This document shows, in pieces, positions 8,579 through 17,117 of a DNA stretch of 64,000 nucleotides. Position numbers and translations under genes: made by a program. The notes beneath the pieces were generated by a model. It searched no databases and had not been told where the DNA came from. It saw nothing but the letters and a program-made list of their open reading frames with translations. The DNA lies in assembly GCA_025757745.1 (NCBI GenBank), contig CP107217.1, positions 310,001-374,000 of the forward strand, read 5' to 3'. Each line of letters starts with the position of its first letter. Positions within the stretch are counted from its first letter, which is position 1. This DNA comes from Coriobacteriaceae bacterium (lineage in GTDB: Bacteria; Actinomycetota; Coriobacteriia; Coriobacteriales; Coriobacteriaceae).

Positions 8579-9313
8579 ATGTCCGAGGGATGGAACATCT
8601 TGGTGGTTGATGACGAGCCTCCTATTAGGGCTGAGCTACGTTATCTGCTGGAAAAGGATGCACGTGTGGGCCAGATTGCCGAGGCGGGCAATGTCACCGA
8701 GGCCGTGGAGTCGATTCTGTCGAACAAGCCCGACGTGCTGTTTTTGGATATCACGATGCCCGGCCGCTCGGGAATCGAGCTTGCCGAGACGCTGCAGAAC
8801 CTAAAGACGCCGCCGGTCGTGGTGTTTGTGACGGCATTTGCCGAGTATGCGGCCGATGCCTATAACCTCGATGCCGTCGATTACATCGTCAAGCCGGTCG
8901 AGGACGCGCGCCTGTCGAAGGCGCTCGACAAGATCGAAACCGCCCTGGGTGTTCGCCGCGCTGTCCATACCCCGCGCCAGCCCCTTCGCCTGACGGTGGA
9001 CCGCGGGGGTAAAAAGGTGTTCATCCCCGTGGCGGATGTCTGCTACTTTGAGGCGCGTGCCGATTTTTGCAACGCCGTCTGCGCCGAGGGAACATATCTG
9101 ATTAATGAGTCGATCTCTTCGCTCGAACGTCGCTTGGCCTCCGAGGGCTTTATTCGTGTTCATCGCAGCTATCTGGTCAATTTGGAAGACGTGCACAATG
9201 TTGAGATTGGCTCCACGGGGTTGATGGAGCTCAGGCTCGACCGCGTGAGCTCGACGGTGCCGGTGTCCCGTCGTCGTGCCGCCGAGGTCAAGTCGCACCT
9301 GGGGCTTGCGTAA
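8579..9313 (+). CDS. LytTR-family response regulator (first pair)
   Basis: The 244-residue protein has a receiver domain (residues 1-120; VVDDEPP at the start, phosphorylated Asp57 in FLDITMPG, conserved Lys in YIVKPVE) and a C-terminal LytTR DNA-binding domain with HRSYLVNLE. It is the partner of the kinase just upstream. Such regulators bind pairs of short repeats; the target is not visible here, although the genes that follow are candidates. Confidence 0.93.
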   Translation: MSEGWNILVVDDEPPIRAELRYLLEKDARVGQIAEAGNVTEAVESILSNKPDVLFLDITMPGRSGIELAETLQNLKTPPVVVFVTAFAEYAADAYNLDAVDYIVKPVEDARLSKALDKIETALGVRRAVHTPRQPLRLTVDRGGKKVFIPVADVCYFEARADFCNAVCAEGTYLINESISSLERRLASEGFIRVHRSYLVNLEDVHNVEIGSTGLMELRLDRVSSTVPVSRRRAAEVKSHLGLA

Positions 9314-9405
9314 GAGGCTTGCGTGCCGTCGTTTACCATCGCAGGTTTGGTATGGGCGCGCGGTGGGCATAATGGGTGGCATCGAATGAAATCGAAAGGA
9401 TCATT

Positions 9406-10350
9406 ATGCCCGCGCTTATCACCCATCATCTGTTTGGCGAGGAAAGCATCGACCGTCTTCCGCAGGGCGTCATCACGTTCGACGAGGAGCGCATCGCCTT
9501 TATCCTGGGAAACCAAGGTCCCGACCCGTTTTTCTTCCACATGCTCACGCCGCGCATTTCCGACTGTACGTCGCTTGCTCAGGTCATGCACCGCTCGCGC
9601 ATGTCGCGCCAGTTCTCGTGCCTGCGCGATGGCGTGTCGCACCTGCAGCCGCGCGATGCCAATCTGGGCCGCGCGTTTGCGCTGGGCCTGCTGTCGCACT
9701 ATGTGCTCGACCGCAATGCCCATCCCTTTGTCTACGAGCAGCAGTTTGGCATTGTTGAGTCCGACCCCGAGCTCGAGGCTTCGGGCAGTCAAGTTCACGC
9801 CGTGCTCGAAAGCGACCTGGACGTGCTGATGCTGCAGCTTAAACGTGACGGGGCCACGGTCGAGGATTATCCGCCGGCGGGCGAGATCGTCACTACCGAC
9901 CGCATCAATCGCGTTGCCGGCGTGCTGATGAGCTACGTCGCCGGGCGCGTGTACGGTATCGACATCCCGGCGGGGGAGTACGCCGGCGCCGTAGCCGACA
10001 TGCAGCTGCTCTACCGTACTATCGAGCCGGCTGGTTCGGCCAAGACGCGCGCGATTGCCCTGCTCGAGGGCTTGGTGCACGATTATTCGCTGCTCGACGG
10101 CCTTGCGCACCGCGTGACGACCGAGCTGCCCGAGCGTACCGGCAACCTGGGCCACTTGGCATGGAAGAACCCCTTTACTGATGAAGTCTCGACCGAGAGT
10201 TTCCCCGAGGTCTTTGACCGCGCGCTGGTCGATTACGAGTGCACGGTCGCCCGCTTTATCGAGACCGGCGATATGGAAGCCGTGACCAACCATGTCAATT
10301 ACAGCGGTCGCGTGCTCGGCACCGACGAGGAGTTCGACCGCGAGGAGTAG
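9406..10350 (+). CDS. Zinc-dependent phospholipase C-like protein
   Basis: The protein has 314 residues from the ATG at 9406, which has GAAAGGA 5 bases upstream; an ATG 30 bases earlier lacks one. It starts MPALITHHLFG and has several spaced His and Asp residues (LGNQGPDPFFF, LLSHYVLDRNAHPFVYE) as in the zinc-dependent phospholipase C family found widely in Firmicutes and Coriobacteria. There is no signal peptide, so it acts in the cytoplasm and may not be a lipase at all. It stands alone between the LytTR gene and an MFS gene. Confidence 0.7.
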   Translation: MPALITHHLFGEESIDRLPQGVITFDEERIAFILGNQGPDPFFFHMLTPRISDCTSLAQVMHRSRMSRQFSCLRDGVSHLQPRDANLGRAFALGLLSHYVLDRNAHPFVYEQQFGIVESDPELEASGSQVHAVLESDLDVLMLQLKRDGATVEDYPPAGEIVTTDRINRVAGVLMSYVAGRVYGIDIPAGEYAGAVADMQLLYRTIEPAGSAKTRAIALLEGLVHDYSLLDGLAHRVTTELPERTGNLGHLAWKNPFTDEVSTESFPEVFDRALVDYECTVARFIETGDMEAVTNHVNYSGRVLGTDEEFDREE

Positions 10351-10451
10351 GGTCCGCTCCTGTCTCTTTGCCGAATCCTTACCGGCGCCTCCGTGCAATT
10401 GGGGTACGATGAACTAGCTGCATATCGGGCGAATACGAAGGGTCCCTGTCC

Positions 10452-11711
10452 ATGAAATACACCAAGCTCGAGCGTAACTGGGTCATGTACGATGTGGGAA
10501 ACTCGGCCCTCGTGCTGCTCAATACCTCGGTGGTGCCCATCTACTTTAACGCCATCAATACCGGCGCTTCCTCGGCAGACCTGGTGGTCGCTTGGGGCAA
10601 CGCGCAGACGATTGCCTCGCTGGTCATTGCCATGCTCATGCCCATTCTGGGCGCGCTTGCCGATTACGCCGGCAACAAGATCAAGTTCTTCTTGGGCTTC
10701 TTCCTCACGGGCCTGGTTCTTTGCCTGGCGCAGGCTATCCCAATGTCCGCCATGGCATTTTTGACTGTGTACGTGCTGTGCACCATCGGCCTCAACTCTT
10801 CTATGACGTTCTACGACGCCATGCTGCCCGACATTACCACCGACGAGCGCATGGACGTCGTGTCCAGCTCGGGCTATGCCTGGGGCTACATCGGTTCCAC
10901 CGTGCCGTTCATCATCTGCCTGGCGCTTATCATGGGTGGTCCCGCTCTTGGTGTCCCCACCATGCTGGCAACGCGTCTGTCGTTTGTCATCACTGGTGCC
11001 TGGTGGCTCATCTTTACCCTGCCGCTCATTCGCACCTATAAGCAAAAGTACGGTCGCGAGCGTGGTTCCGAGGACACCATCGGCCACATCGTGGGCGGCG
11101 TGTTCTCCGAGGTCGGACACACCATGCGCGAGATTGCCCACAACAAGACCGTGCTGGTCTACATGATCGCGTTCTTCTTCTACATCGACGGTGTGCACAC
11201 GGTCATTTCCATGGCAACCAGCTATGGATCGGCTTTGGGCATCGACTCGACCCAACTGGTGCTGGCTCTGCTCGTTACGCAGTTTGTGGCCTTTCCGTCC
11301 GCCATCATCTACGGCAAGCTTGCCGGTCGCGTGGGCACACTCAATATGATCTTGGTGGCCGTCGCCGCCTATATGGGCATCGTGCTCTTTGCCGCGTTCT
11401 TCCTCAAGACCGCCTTTGAATTCTGGGTGCTTGCCATTATGGTCGGCCTGTTCCAGGGCGGTGTGCAGGCGCTCAGCCGTAGCTACTTCGGCCGCATTAT
11501 TCCCAAGGAAAAGTCCAACGAGTACTACGGCTTCTTTGACATCTTTGGTCGTTACGCAAGTGTTATGGGCACCTTCTTGGTGTCGGTCGTCACCTCGCTG
11601 ACCGGCAACCCCTCGCTGGGCGTCCTGTCTATCGGCGTGCTGCTGGTGGTGGGCTTTGTGCTGCTGGTCCGTCTGTCCTGCATGTCTCAGACGGCAGAGC
11701 AGGCCGCATAG
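10452..11711 (+). CDS. MFS transporter, Atg22/UMF1 type
   Basis: The 419-residue membrane protein has about 12 hydrophobic segments. The N-terminus ERNWVMYDVGNSA is the hallmark of the Atg22/UMF1 family, and PDITTDERMDVVSSSGYAWGY matches its first cytoplasmic loop. Family members in yeast export amino acids from the vacuole; in bacteria the substrate is unknown. It is followed by a terminator and looks monocistronic. Confidence 0.85.
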   Translation: MKYTKLERNWVMYDVGNSALVLLNTSVVPIYFNAINTGASSADLVVAWGNAQTIASLVIAMLMPILGALADYAGNKIKFFLGFFLTGLVLCLAQAIPMSAMAFLTVYVLCTIGLNSSMTFYDAMLPDITTDERMDVVSSSGYAWGYIGSTVPFIICLALIMGGPALGVPTMLATRLSFVITGAWWLIFTLPLIRTYKQKYGRERGSEDTIGHIVGGVFSEVGHTMREIAHNKTVLVYMIAFFFYIDGVHTVISMATSYGSALGIDSTQLVLALLVTQFVAFPSAIIYGKLAGRVGTLNMILVAVAAYMGIVLFAAFFLKTAFEFWVLAIMVGLFQGGVQALSRSYFGRIIPKEKSNEYYGFFDIFGRYASVMGTFLVSVVTSLTGNPSLGVLSIGVLLVVGFVLLVRLSCMSQTAEQAA

Positions 11712-11825
11712 GAACTTGCCGGTAATTGCGTCCGCCGCGACACTCTTTTGGGGTTATCCGCAATAAACATTCTGACTTTCGAACAATGATTAGCCCAAGT
11801 GGGTATGATGGAGTCAGCTAGGTCG

Positions 11826-11861
11826 CGGGGCGTCGCCTGTGTTTGGCGGCGTCCCGTTTTT
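11826..11861 (+). terminator. Terminator after the MFS gene
   Basis: CGGGGCGTCGCC pairs with GGCGGCGTCCCG around a 7-base loop and is followed by TTTTTG. It ends 22 bases before the next start codon, so it could also act as an attenuator in the leader of the glycosyltransferase gene. Confidence 0.7.
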
Positions 11862-11882
11862 GTGTTGCAGGGAGGGTAAGGC

Positions 11883-13070
11883 ATGAACGCCACGGTCGTG
11901 ATTCCAACGTATTGGGCGGGCGATGACGCTCGCGCAAACGCCCCTGGCACCTATGACCATTCGACACGACTCAACGCCGACAATCCCGAACTCGACCGCT
12001 GCCTGGTCTCGCTTGAGCAGGTACGTGACATCCCGCGCATCATCCTTTTGGTGGTCTGTCCCGTTTCTGCCACAGCCGATGTGTCGCTGCGCGTGCACGA
12101 GATTGTCGACGCGCATCCCACGCTCAAGGTCACCGTTGTTACCAACACCCAGGCCTCGCGCATCGCAGACCGGGTTGCTCAGATCGCACCCAAGGGTTCG
12201 GGCGAGTGCGTGAGTCTGCGAGGCTACGGCGCCATCCGCAACATGGGGCTAGCCTGTGCCGCTGTGCTGGGGCATGACGCGGTTATCTTTTTGGATGACG
12301 ATGAGACTGTCATCGACGCCGACTTTATGAAGCGCGCGACCTATGCGCTGGGCCAGCAGACGCGTCAGGGCCTGCCGATTTTGGTCAAGAGCGGTTACTT
12401 TTACGATCGCGACGGATCCCCGCTGGCGCCCACGGACAAGGTGGGCATCTGCCATCGTTGGTGGACCAAGCGCATCGAGTTCAACCGTTGGATGAAAAAG
12501 GCGCTCTCGGGCACCCGCATCTCGCGCTCCAACTACGTGTGCGGCGGCCTGATGGCCCTGCACGCCCGCGCCTTTACGCGTGTGGCCTTTGATCCGTTTA
12601 TCACCCGTGGCGAGGATCTGGATTACCTCTTTAACATGCGCATGTTTGGCTATGACGTGTGGTTTGACAACGAGTGGGCCGTTCGTCACCTGCCGCCCGA
12701 GTCCGAGAAGCGCTCACCGCGCTTTATGCAGGATGTATACCGTTGGTACTACGAACGGGCCAAGTTGACGTTCGCCGCGCATCAAAAGGAGCTCATCCCC
12801 GTTACGGCGGCATCGCTCATGCCCTACCCGGGCCCGTGGATTTCGCGCGAGCTCGACGACCGCGTGCGCAAGACCGCTATGGTCCGCAGCGTGTTTACCC
12901 GCGAGCATGAGGGCTACCTGCGCATCTGGCGCCATGGTATCGACGAGGCAAAGGCCTATGCGCGCCAAAACGCTGCAAGCTATCTGCGTTTCCAGAGCTT
13001 TTGGCCCAAGATCATGGACGGGCTTTGGCGTGACGCACAACTGATCAGTATCCTGGAGGGGGCCGAATGA
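11883..13070 (+). CDS. Family 2-like glycosyltransferase
   Basis: The 395-residue soluble protein begins ATVVIPTYW, the start of GT-A glycosyltransferases, and has VIFLDDDETV near residue 140, a DxD-type nucleotide-sugar/metal site, and TRGEDLDYL later, the acceptor/base region of GT2 enzymes. GGGAGGG precedes the ATG. Its stop codon overlaps the start of the following histidine kinase by four bases, so the two are translationally coupled; a link between a glycosyltransferase and a LytS-type sensor suggests a role in cell-surface glycans. The sugar and acceptor are unknown. Confidence 0.8.
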   Translation: MNATVVIPTYWAGDDARANAPGTYDHSTRLNADNPELDRCLVSLEQVRDIPRIILLVVCPVSATADVSLRVHEIVDAHPTLKVTVVTNTQASRIADRVAQIAPKGSGECVSLRGYGAIRNMGLACAAVLGHDAVIFLDDDETVIDADFMKRATYALGQQTRQGLPILVKSGYFYDRDGSPLAPTDKVGICHRWWTKRIEFNRWMKKALSGTRISRSNYVCGGLMALHARAFTRVAFDPFITRGEDLDYLFNMRMFGYDVWFDNEWAVRHLPPESEKRSPRFMQDVYRWYYERAKLTFAAHQKELIPVTAASLMPYPGPWISRELDDRVRKTAMVRSVFTREHEGYLRIWRHGIDEAKAYARQNAASYLRFQSFWPKIMDGLWRDAQLISILEGAE

Positions 13071-14410
13071 TCGACCGCCGCGCCCAGCGCGATAGTTCAA
13101 TATCAATCTTTCGCATCATTGCCGTTGCCTGCGCCATTTGCGTGCTGGTGTACTTTATTTTTGCCTTGGTGACCGGTATCGAGCCGATCGCCACGGTGAT
13201 TGCCTGCGCGCTGCTGTGCATCTTTCTGTGCATCTTTATCTTTTTGACGCTCAATCCCGATTCGGTGCGCTCCCAGTACACCGAGGAGACGCTCTCGGTG
13301 GCCTCGGCCATGCTCGAGGACATTAAGGGCGGTCTGACGCAGGAATCGGCGCGTTTGGTGTGCCGGCGCATTTTGCCCGAGACGCGCGCCATGACGGTGG
13401 CCATCACCGACGAGGACAACGTGCTTGCCTGCGCGGGCGAGTTTGAGGAAAAACTGCTGCCCGATACTCCCATCCACACGCTTGCCACGCGCTACGTTAT
13501 CGAACATGGCATCGTGCAGTCGTTCAACCGTATGGTGGATGTCGTGGGTTCGGACGGCTCGCACAACCAAGTCCCCGCCGGCATTATCGCTCCCATCAAG
13601 GTGGGCGATCGTACCGTCGGCACGCTCAAGTTCTACTACAAGACCCCGCGCGCCGTCGACCGTACCCAGTACGCGCTTGCCTCGGGCTTTGCCGAGATCT
13701 TGTCCACGCAGCTCGCCATCCACGAGCTCGAGGTGCAAAAGGAACTCACGGCGCGCGCTGAGGTGCGTGCGCTGCAGGCGCAGATTAACCCGCACTTCCT
13801 GTTCAACACGCTGAACACCATTGCATCGTTTACGCGCACCGACCCGTTGCGGGCCCGCGAACTGCTTCGTGAGTTCTCATCGTTCTATCGTGCCACGCTC
13901 GACAACTCGGGATCGCTTATTCCGGTCTCGCGCGAGGTCGCACAGACCAAGCGCTACCTTACCTTTGAGAAGGCCCGCTTTGGCGAGGATCGCGTGCTGG
14001 CGACCTTCGACGTGTCCGAGGACGTCGAGGACACGCTGGTGCCGGCGTTCGTGATCCAGCCGATTGTCGAGAACGCCGTACGTCATGGTATGGGCGATGA
14101 CGACGCCCTGAGGATCGACGTGACCGTTCACCAAGACGGCGAGGATGCAATCTTGATTGCCGTGGCCGATAATGGCGTGGGCATGGATGAGGGTACCGCC
14201 GCCAGACTGTTTGACGAGCGCTCTGCCCGTCCCGACGCCAGCTCTCCCCAGGGTGGCGGCGCCGGTGTGGCCATGCACAATATTTCGGAGCGCATCCATC
14301 GCTTTTATGGGCCGCACTCCTATACGCGTGTCGAATCGGCGCCGGGCAAGGGCACCAAAGTGCTCCTTCATCTTGATTTGTCAGAGAGCATCTTTGACAT
14401 TCAAGAGTAA
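13067..14410 (+). CDS. LytS-type sensor histidine kinase with GAF domain (second pair)
   Basis: The 447-residue kinase has two membrane segments (about 10-27 and 32-53), a GAF-like middle and a His_kinase/HATPase end. The H-box ALQAQINPHFLFN places the phosphorylated His at 243; IVENAVRHG is the N-box and GVGM the G1 box. The ATGA overlap with the glycosyltransferase sets the start. It shares layout and many sequence stretches with the kinase at 7149 (for example the shared ALASGFA and STQLA segments), so the two arose by duplication. The partner regulator starts 72 bases downstream. Confidence 0.9.
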   Translation: MIDRRAQRDSSISIFRIIAVACAICVLVYFIFALVTGIEPIATVIACALLCIFLCIFIFLTLNPDSVRSQYTEETLSVASAMLEDIKGGLTQESARLVCRRILPETRAMTVAITDEDNVLACAGEFEEKLLPDTPIHTLATRYVIEHGIVQSFNRMVDVVGSDGSHNQVPAGIIAPIKVGDRTVGTLKFYYKTPRAVDRTQYALASGFAEILSTQLAIHELEVQKELTARAEVRALQAQINPHFLFNTLNTIASFTRTDPLRARELLREFSSFYRATLDNSGSLIPVSREVAQTKRYLTFEKARFGEDRVLATFDVSEDVEDTLVPAFVIQPIVENAVRHGMGDDDALRIDVTVHQDGEDAILIAVADNGVGMDEGTAARLFDERSARPDASSPQGGGAGVAMHNISERIHRFYGPHSYTRVESAPGKGTKVLLHLDLSESIFDIQE

Positions 14411-14482
14411 AATAAAAGGCTACGGGCTCAACGTCATGCGACGGATGCCCGGCGTAGTTAGTTGACGAAAGGTTTTATCCCT

Positions 14483-15199
14483 ATGCTGCGTGCGATGATT
14501 GTGGATGATGAGGCGCCGGCTCGCTCGGAGCTTCGCTTCCTGCTCGAGCAAACGGGCAAGATCGGCACGATCACGGAGGCGTCGAGCGTCCGCTCCGCCA
14601 TCGAGATGCTTATGGAAAGTCGCGTGGATGTCGTGTTTCTCGATATCTCGATGCCCGGTGCCTCGGGCCTGCAACTTGCCGAGGCGCTGCATAAGCTCAA
14701 AAATCCGCCGGCGATCGTGTTTGTGACTGCGTATAGCGACCATGCGGTCGAGGCATTCGACGTCGATGCCGTCGATTATCTGATGAAGCCTGTCGAGGAA
14801 GCTCGCTTGGATCGCGCGATCGAGAAGGTCATGCAACGCGCCAAGCCGGTTACGGACAGCAAAGTGACCATCGAGCGTATCCCGGTGGAAAAGGGCGGCC
14901 GCAAGGTGCTCATTCCCGTGGACGACATTCGCTTTATCATGGCCAAGGACGATTACTCCTGCATCTATACCGTCGATGATCGCTTTTTGTCGACGACCTC
15001 GCTGGCGCAGTTTGAGGCCAAGCTCTGCGACTTTGGCTTCTTCCGTGTTCACCGCCGCTATATCGTCAACTTGGCGTGCGTTACGGACGTCGAGACGGTG
15101 CCCTCGGGCGCCATCCAGCTGGGCATTACGGGCGTCGACGAACGCGTGCCGGTTTCGCGCCGCCGCGTCGTGCCGCTCAAGAAGGCCTTGAGTCTCTAG
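14483..15199 (+). CDS. LytTR-family response regulator (second pair)
   Basis: The 238-residue protein has a receiver domain (VDDEAPARSE at the start, Asp54 in FLDISMPGA, Lys in YLMKPVE) and a LytTR domain with HRRYIVNL. The ATG at 14483 is preferred because GAAAGG lies 10 bases upstream; a TTG at 14462 lies before this site. It pairs with the kinase just upstream and is paralogous to the regulator at 8579. Confidence 0.92.
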   Translation: MLRAMIVDDEAPARSELRFLLEQTGKIGTITEASSVRSAIEMLMESRVDVVFLDISMPGASGLQLAEALHKLKNPPAIVFVTAYSDHAVEAFDVDAVDYLMKPVEEARLDRAIEKVMQRAKPVTDSKVTIERIPVEKGGRKVLIPVDDIRFIMAKDDYSCIYTVDDRFLSTTSLAQFEAKLCDFGFFRVHRRYIVNLACVTDVETVPSGAIQLGITGVDERVPVSRRRVVPLKKALSL

Positions 15200-15205
15200 C
15201 ACACT

Positions 15206-15257
15206 GGCCCCGCAGCCCTGTAGACCCATCGTCTGCGGAGCCGTGGGGCCTTTTTTG
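15206..15257 (+). terminator. Terminator after the second two-component pair
   Basis: GGCCCCGCAG pairs imperfectly with the segment ending GTGGGGCC and is followed by TTTTTT. It ends about 40 bases before the phosphoesterase start. Confidence 0.65.
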
Positions 15258-15296
15258 TATGTATCTGCCGAATCGTTTTTTTGCGGAAGGGATCCC

Positions 15297-15764
15297 ATGA
15301 ACAGTGCAAGCGCCAAGCGTATCGACATCATCTCGGACACCCACGGCTATTTATCGCCTGCGCTCCTGGACGAGCTTGAGGGCGCAGACCTGATTATCCA
15401 CGCCGGCGACCTCACGTCAGAGATGGACTACGAGCACCTATGCACCATCGCCCCCGTGCGGGCCGTACTGGGCAACAACGATTACTACCGCGACTACGGC
15501 CCCGATGTAGACCGTCTTGCGCTCTTTACCTACGAAGGCCTCAAATTCGCCGTAGCCCACTACCGTGAAGACCTTCCGGTGGGATCCGTGGACGTAGCCA
15601 TCAACGGTCACACCCACGTAACCAAAGAAGCCCAAGTAGGCCGCTGCCTGGTCCTCAACCCAGGCAGTGCCAGCTATCCAAGAGGCACCCGAGGCCCCAC
15701 CATGGCCAGAATGCTCGTCAAGGACGGCAAGATTCTGAGCACCAAATTTATTGACCTAGAGTAG
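15297..15764 (+). CDS. YfcE/MJ0936-type metallophosphoesterase
   Basis: The 155-residue protein has the calcineurin-like metal motifs in order: IISDTHG, HAGDLT, LGNND and NGHTH. It is of the usual size for the YfcE/MJ0936 group, which hydrolyses phosphodiesters in vitro with unclear natural substrates. The ATG at 15297 has GGAAGGGA upstream. It is monocistronic, between two terminators. Confidence 0.88.
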   Translation: MNSASAKRIDIISDTHGYLSPALLDELEGADLIIHAGDLTSEMDYEHLCTIAPVRAVLGNNDYYRDYGPDVDRLALFTYEGLKFAVAHYREDLPVGSVDVAINGHTHVTKEAQVGRCLVLNPGSASYPRGTRGPTMARMLVKDGKILSTKFIDLE

Positions 15765-15772
15765 GTGCAACA

Positions 15773-15806
15773 AAAACGGGGGATGCAGATCGCATCTCCC
15801 GTTTTT
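15773..15806. terminator. Terminator after the phosphoesterase
   Basis: AAAACGGG...GATGC and GCATC...CCCGTTTTT form a hairpin with a T-run on one side and an A-run on the other, so it may work on both strands. Confidence 0.75.
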
Positions 15807-15891
15807 CTTTGAGCCAAAGGCCGAAGTTCAACAACAATCTTAGACAACCCTGCCGAGGAGAACGGGGACCTCGAGCCGCGGAAGCGGCGAG

Positions 15892-16104
15892 GAACAAAGT
15901 CTTTGAAGCAAGTGACGGCAGGGAGGGTCTCCGGGGCCGGCTGGCGCGGGTTGAGTTTGTCGCGAGTTCCGCACGCAAAGGAAAGCACTTAATGTGCTTT
16001 CCGTCTTGCGCAGGACTGTAGAGCAGCAAACTCAACCCGCGCCAGCCGGCCCCGGAGACCCTCCCGGAGGGACCGAAAAACTTTTTCAAAAAAGTTGTTG
16101 CGCG
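15892..16104. repeat. Long inverted repeat with 39-bp perfect arms
   Basis: Bases 15921-15959 and 16027-16065 are exact inverted copies over 39 bp, from GGGAGGGTCTCC at the outer end to GGGTTGAGTTTG at the inner end. Between them a smaller hairpin pairs GGAAAGCAC (15980-15988) with GTGCTTTCC (15994-16002). Weaker complementarity (AACAAAGTCTTTGAA and its counterpart near 16090) extends the arms outward. No ORF of interest is inside. It fills the gap before tRNA-Asp. Confidence 0.85.
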
Positions 16105-16173
16105 CCGGACAGACTTCTGTGTATACTAATCCCCGCAGCGCACGCGAGCGGAAACAAACGCGAACGCCTGCCT

Positions 16174-16251
<78 letters not shown>

Positions 16252-16259
16252 ACGCAATT

Positions 16260-16290
16260 AAAGCCACGTCTTCGGACGTGGCTTTTTGCG
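16260..16290 (+). terminator. Terminator after tRNA-Asp
   Basis: A perfect 11-bp stem AAAGCCACGTC/GACGTGGCTTT closed by a TTCG tetraloop and followed by a T-run. Confidence 0.9.
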
Positions 16291-16610
16291 TTTGATGCAC
16301 TTTGTTTCGATAGAACGATCGCCCTGGCGCATCTTCGCCCAGAATCCCCGCGCCTTCGGGAACGCAAGTAAAATCTAATAAGTATATTTGTCTGAACAAC
16401 AGCTTTGTTGCGCAACACCTGTTCAACGAGACAGGGGGTTAGGTTATACTAAATTGCACTGTAGGCCGCATCTGATGCATTTCGCTCCGAGCGCGGCGTT
16501 CAGTGGATATCCGATTTACCATTTGGATGTCCTAGCGGTCATTTAGCGTCTCGACACAAGCTCGCCCCCGGAGCTCGTTCGAGCTGTTCGTATTCCTTGA
16601 AAGGGGAAAA
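16291..16610. promoter_or_regulatory. Upstream region of the Rrf2 gene
   Basis: No ORF is supported here. TTATACT near 16443-16449 resembles a -10 element, but no well-spaced -35 is obvious. The mRNA leader would be long (about 150 bases). The last 15 bases hold the ribosome site GAAAGGGG. Confidence 0.35.
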
Positions 16611-17096
16611 ATGGACATATCGAGGAAGACTGATTACGCCCTTCGTATGTTGGCGATGCTTGCCGAGGATCCGGAGCGTTTGCTTTCTGTTCGCACCGCT
16701 GCCGAAGAGGTCAATGTTCCGTATTCGTTTGCCCGCTCGATTCAGCACGGTTTGGTCCAGGCCGGTATTGTGGAGAGCCTGCGTGGCGTCCACGGTGGCA
16801 TGCGTCTCAAGGTCAGTCCGGACGACGTTACCATTCGTCAGGTCGTCGAGGCCGTTCAGGGCCCTATGGTTATGAATGATTGCACCGCACCCGATGGCGA
16901 CTGTGCGCGCATGGGCACGTGCTGCTATCATCCCCTGTGGGCCGGAGCCCAGGCGCTGATGCGCGACTATCTCGATTCCGTTTCGCTCGGCGATATCGTC
17001 GCCCATCGCCAGTTTCCGGCTGTCGATCCCAAGTTCGCCGACCGCGATGCGTTTCCCGAGTACGCCGCTTGCGCGTATGCTTGCCGGGAGGAATAG
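16611..17096 (+). CDS. Rrf2-family regulator with Cys cluster
   Basis: The 161-residue protein starts MDISRKTDYALRML, the Rrf2 winged-helix N-terminus, and carries Cys91, Cys98, Cys104 and Cys105 in the loop where IscR and NsrR bind an iron-sulfur cluster. It is therefore probably a cluster-sensing repressor or activator reacting to oxidative, nitrosative or iron signals. The glycosylase gene begins 21 bases after it and may be co-transcribed; rubrerythrin, a peroxide-defence protein, follows. The target genes are not shown by the sequence. Confidence 0.85.
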   Translation: MDISRKTDYALRMLAMLAEDPERLLSVRTAAEEVNVPYSFARSIQHGLVQAGIVESLRGVHGGMRLKVSPDDVTIRQVVEAVQGPMVMNDCTAPDGDCARMGTCCYHPLWAGAQALMRDYLDSVSLGDIVAHRQFPAVDPKFADRDAFPEYAACAYACREE

Positions 17097-17117
17097 CGCC
17101 GCATAAGGAGCATTGTC

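Noticed and set aside
15897..16065. Integron attC site
   Set aside because: The arms are far longer and perfectly paired, and core-site sequences, cassette genes and an integrase are absent.
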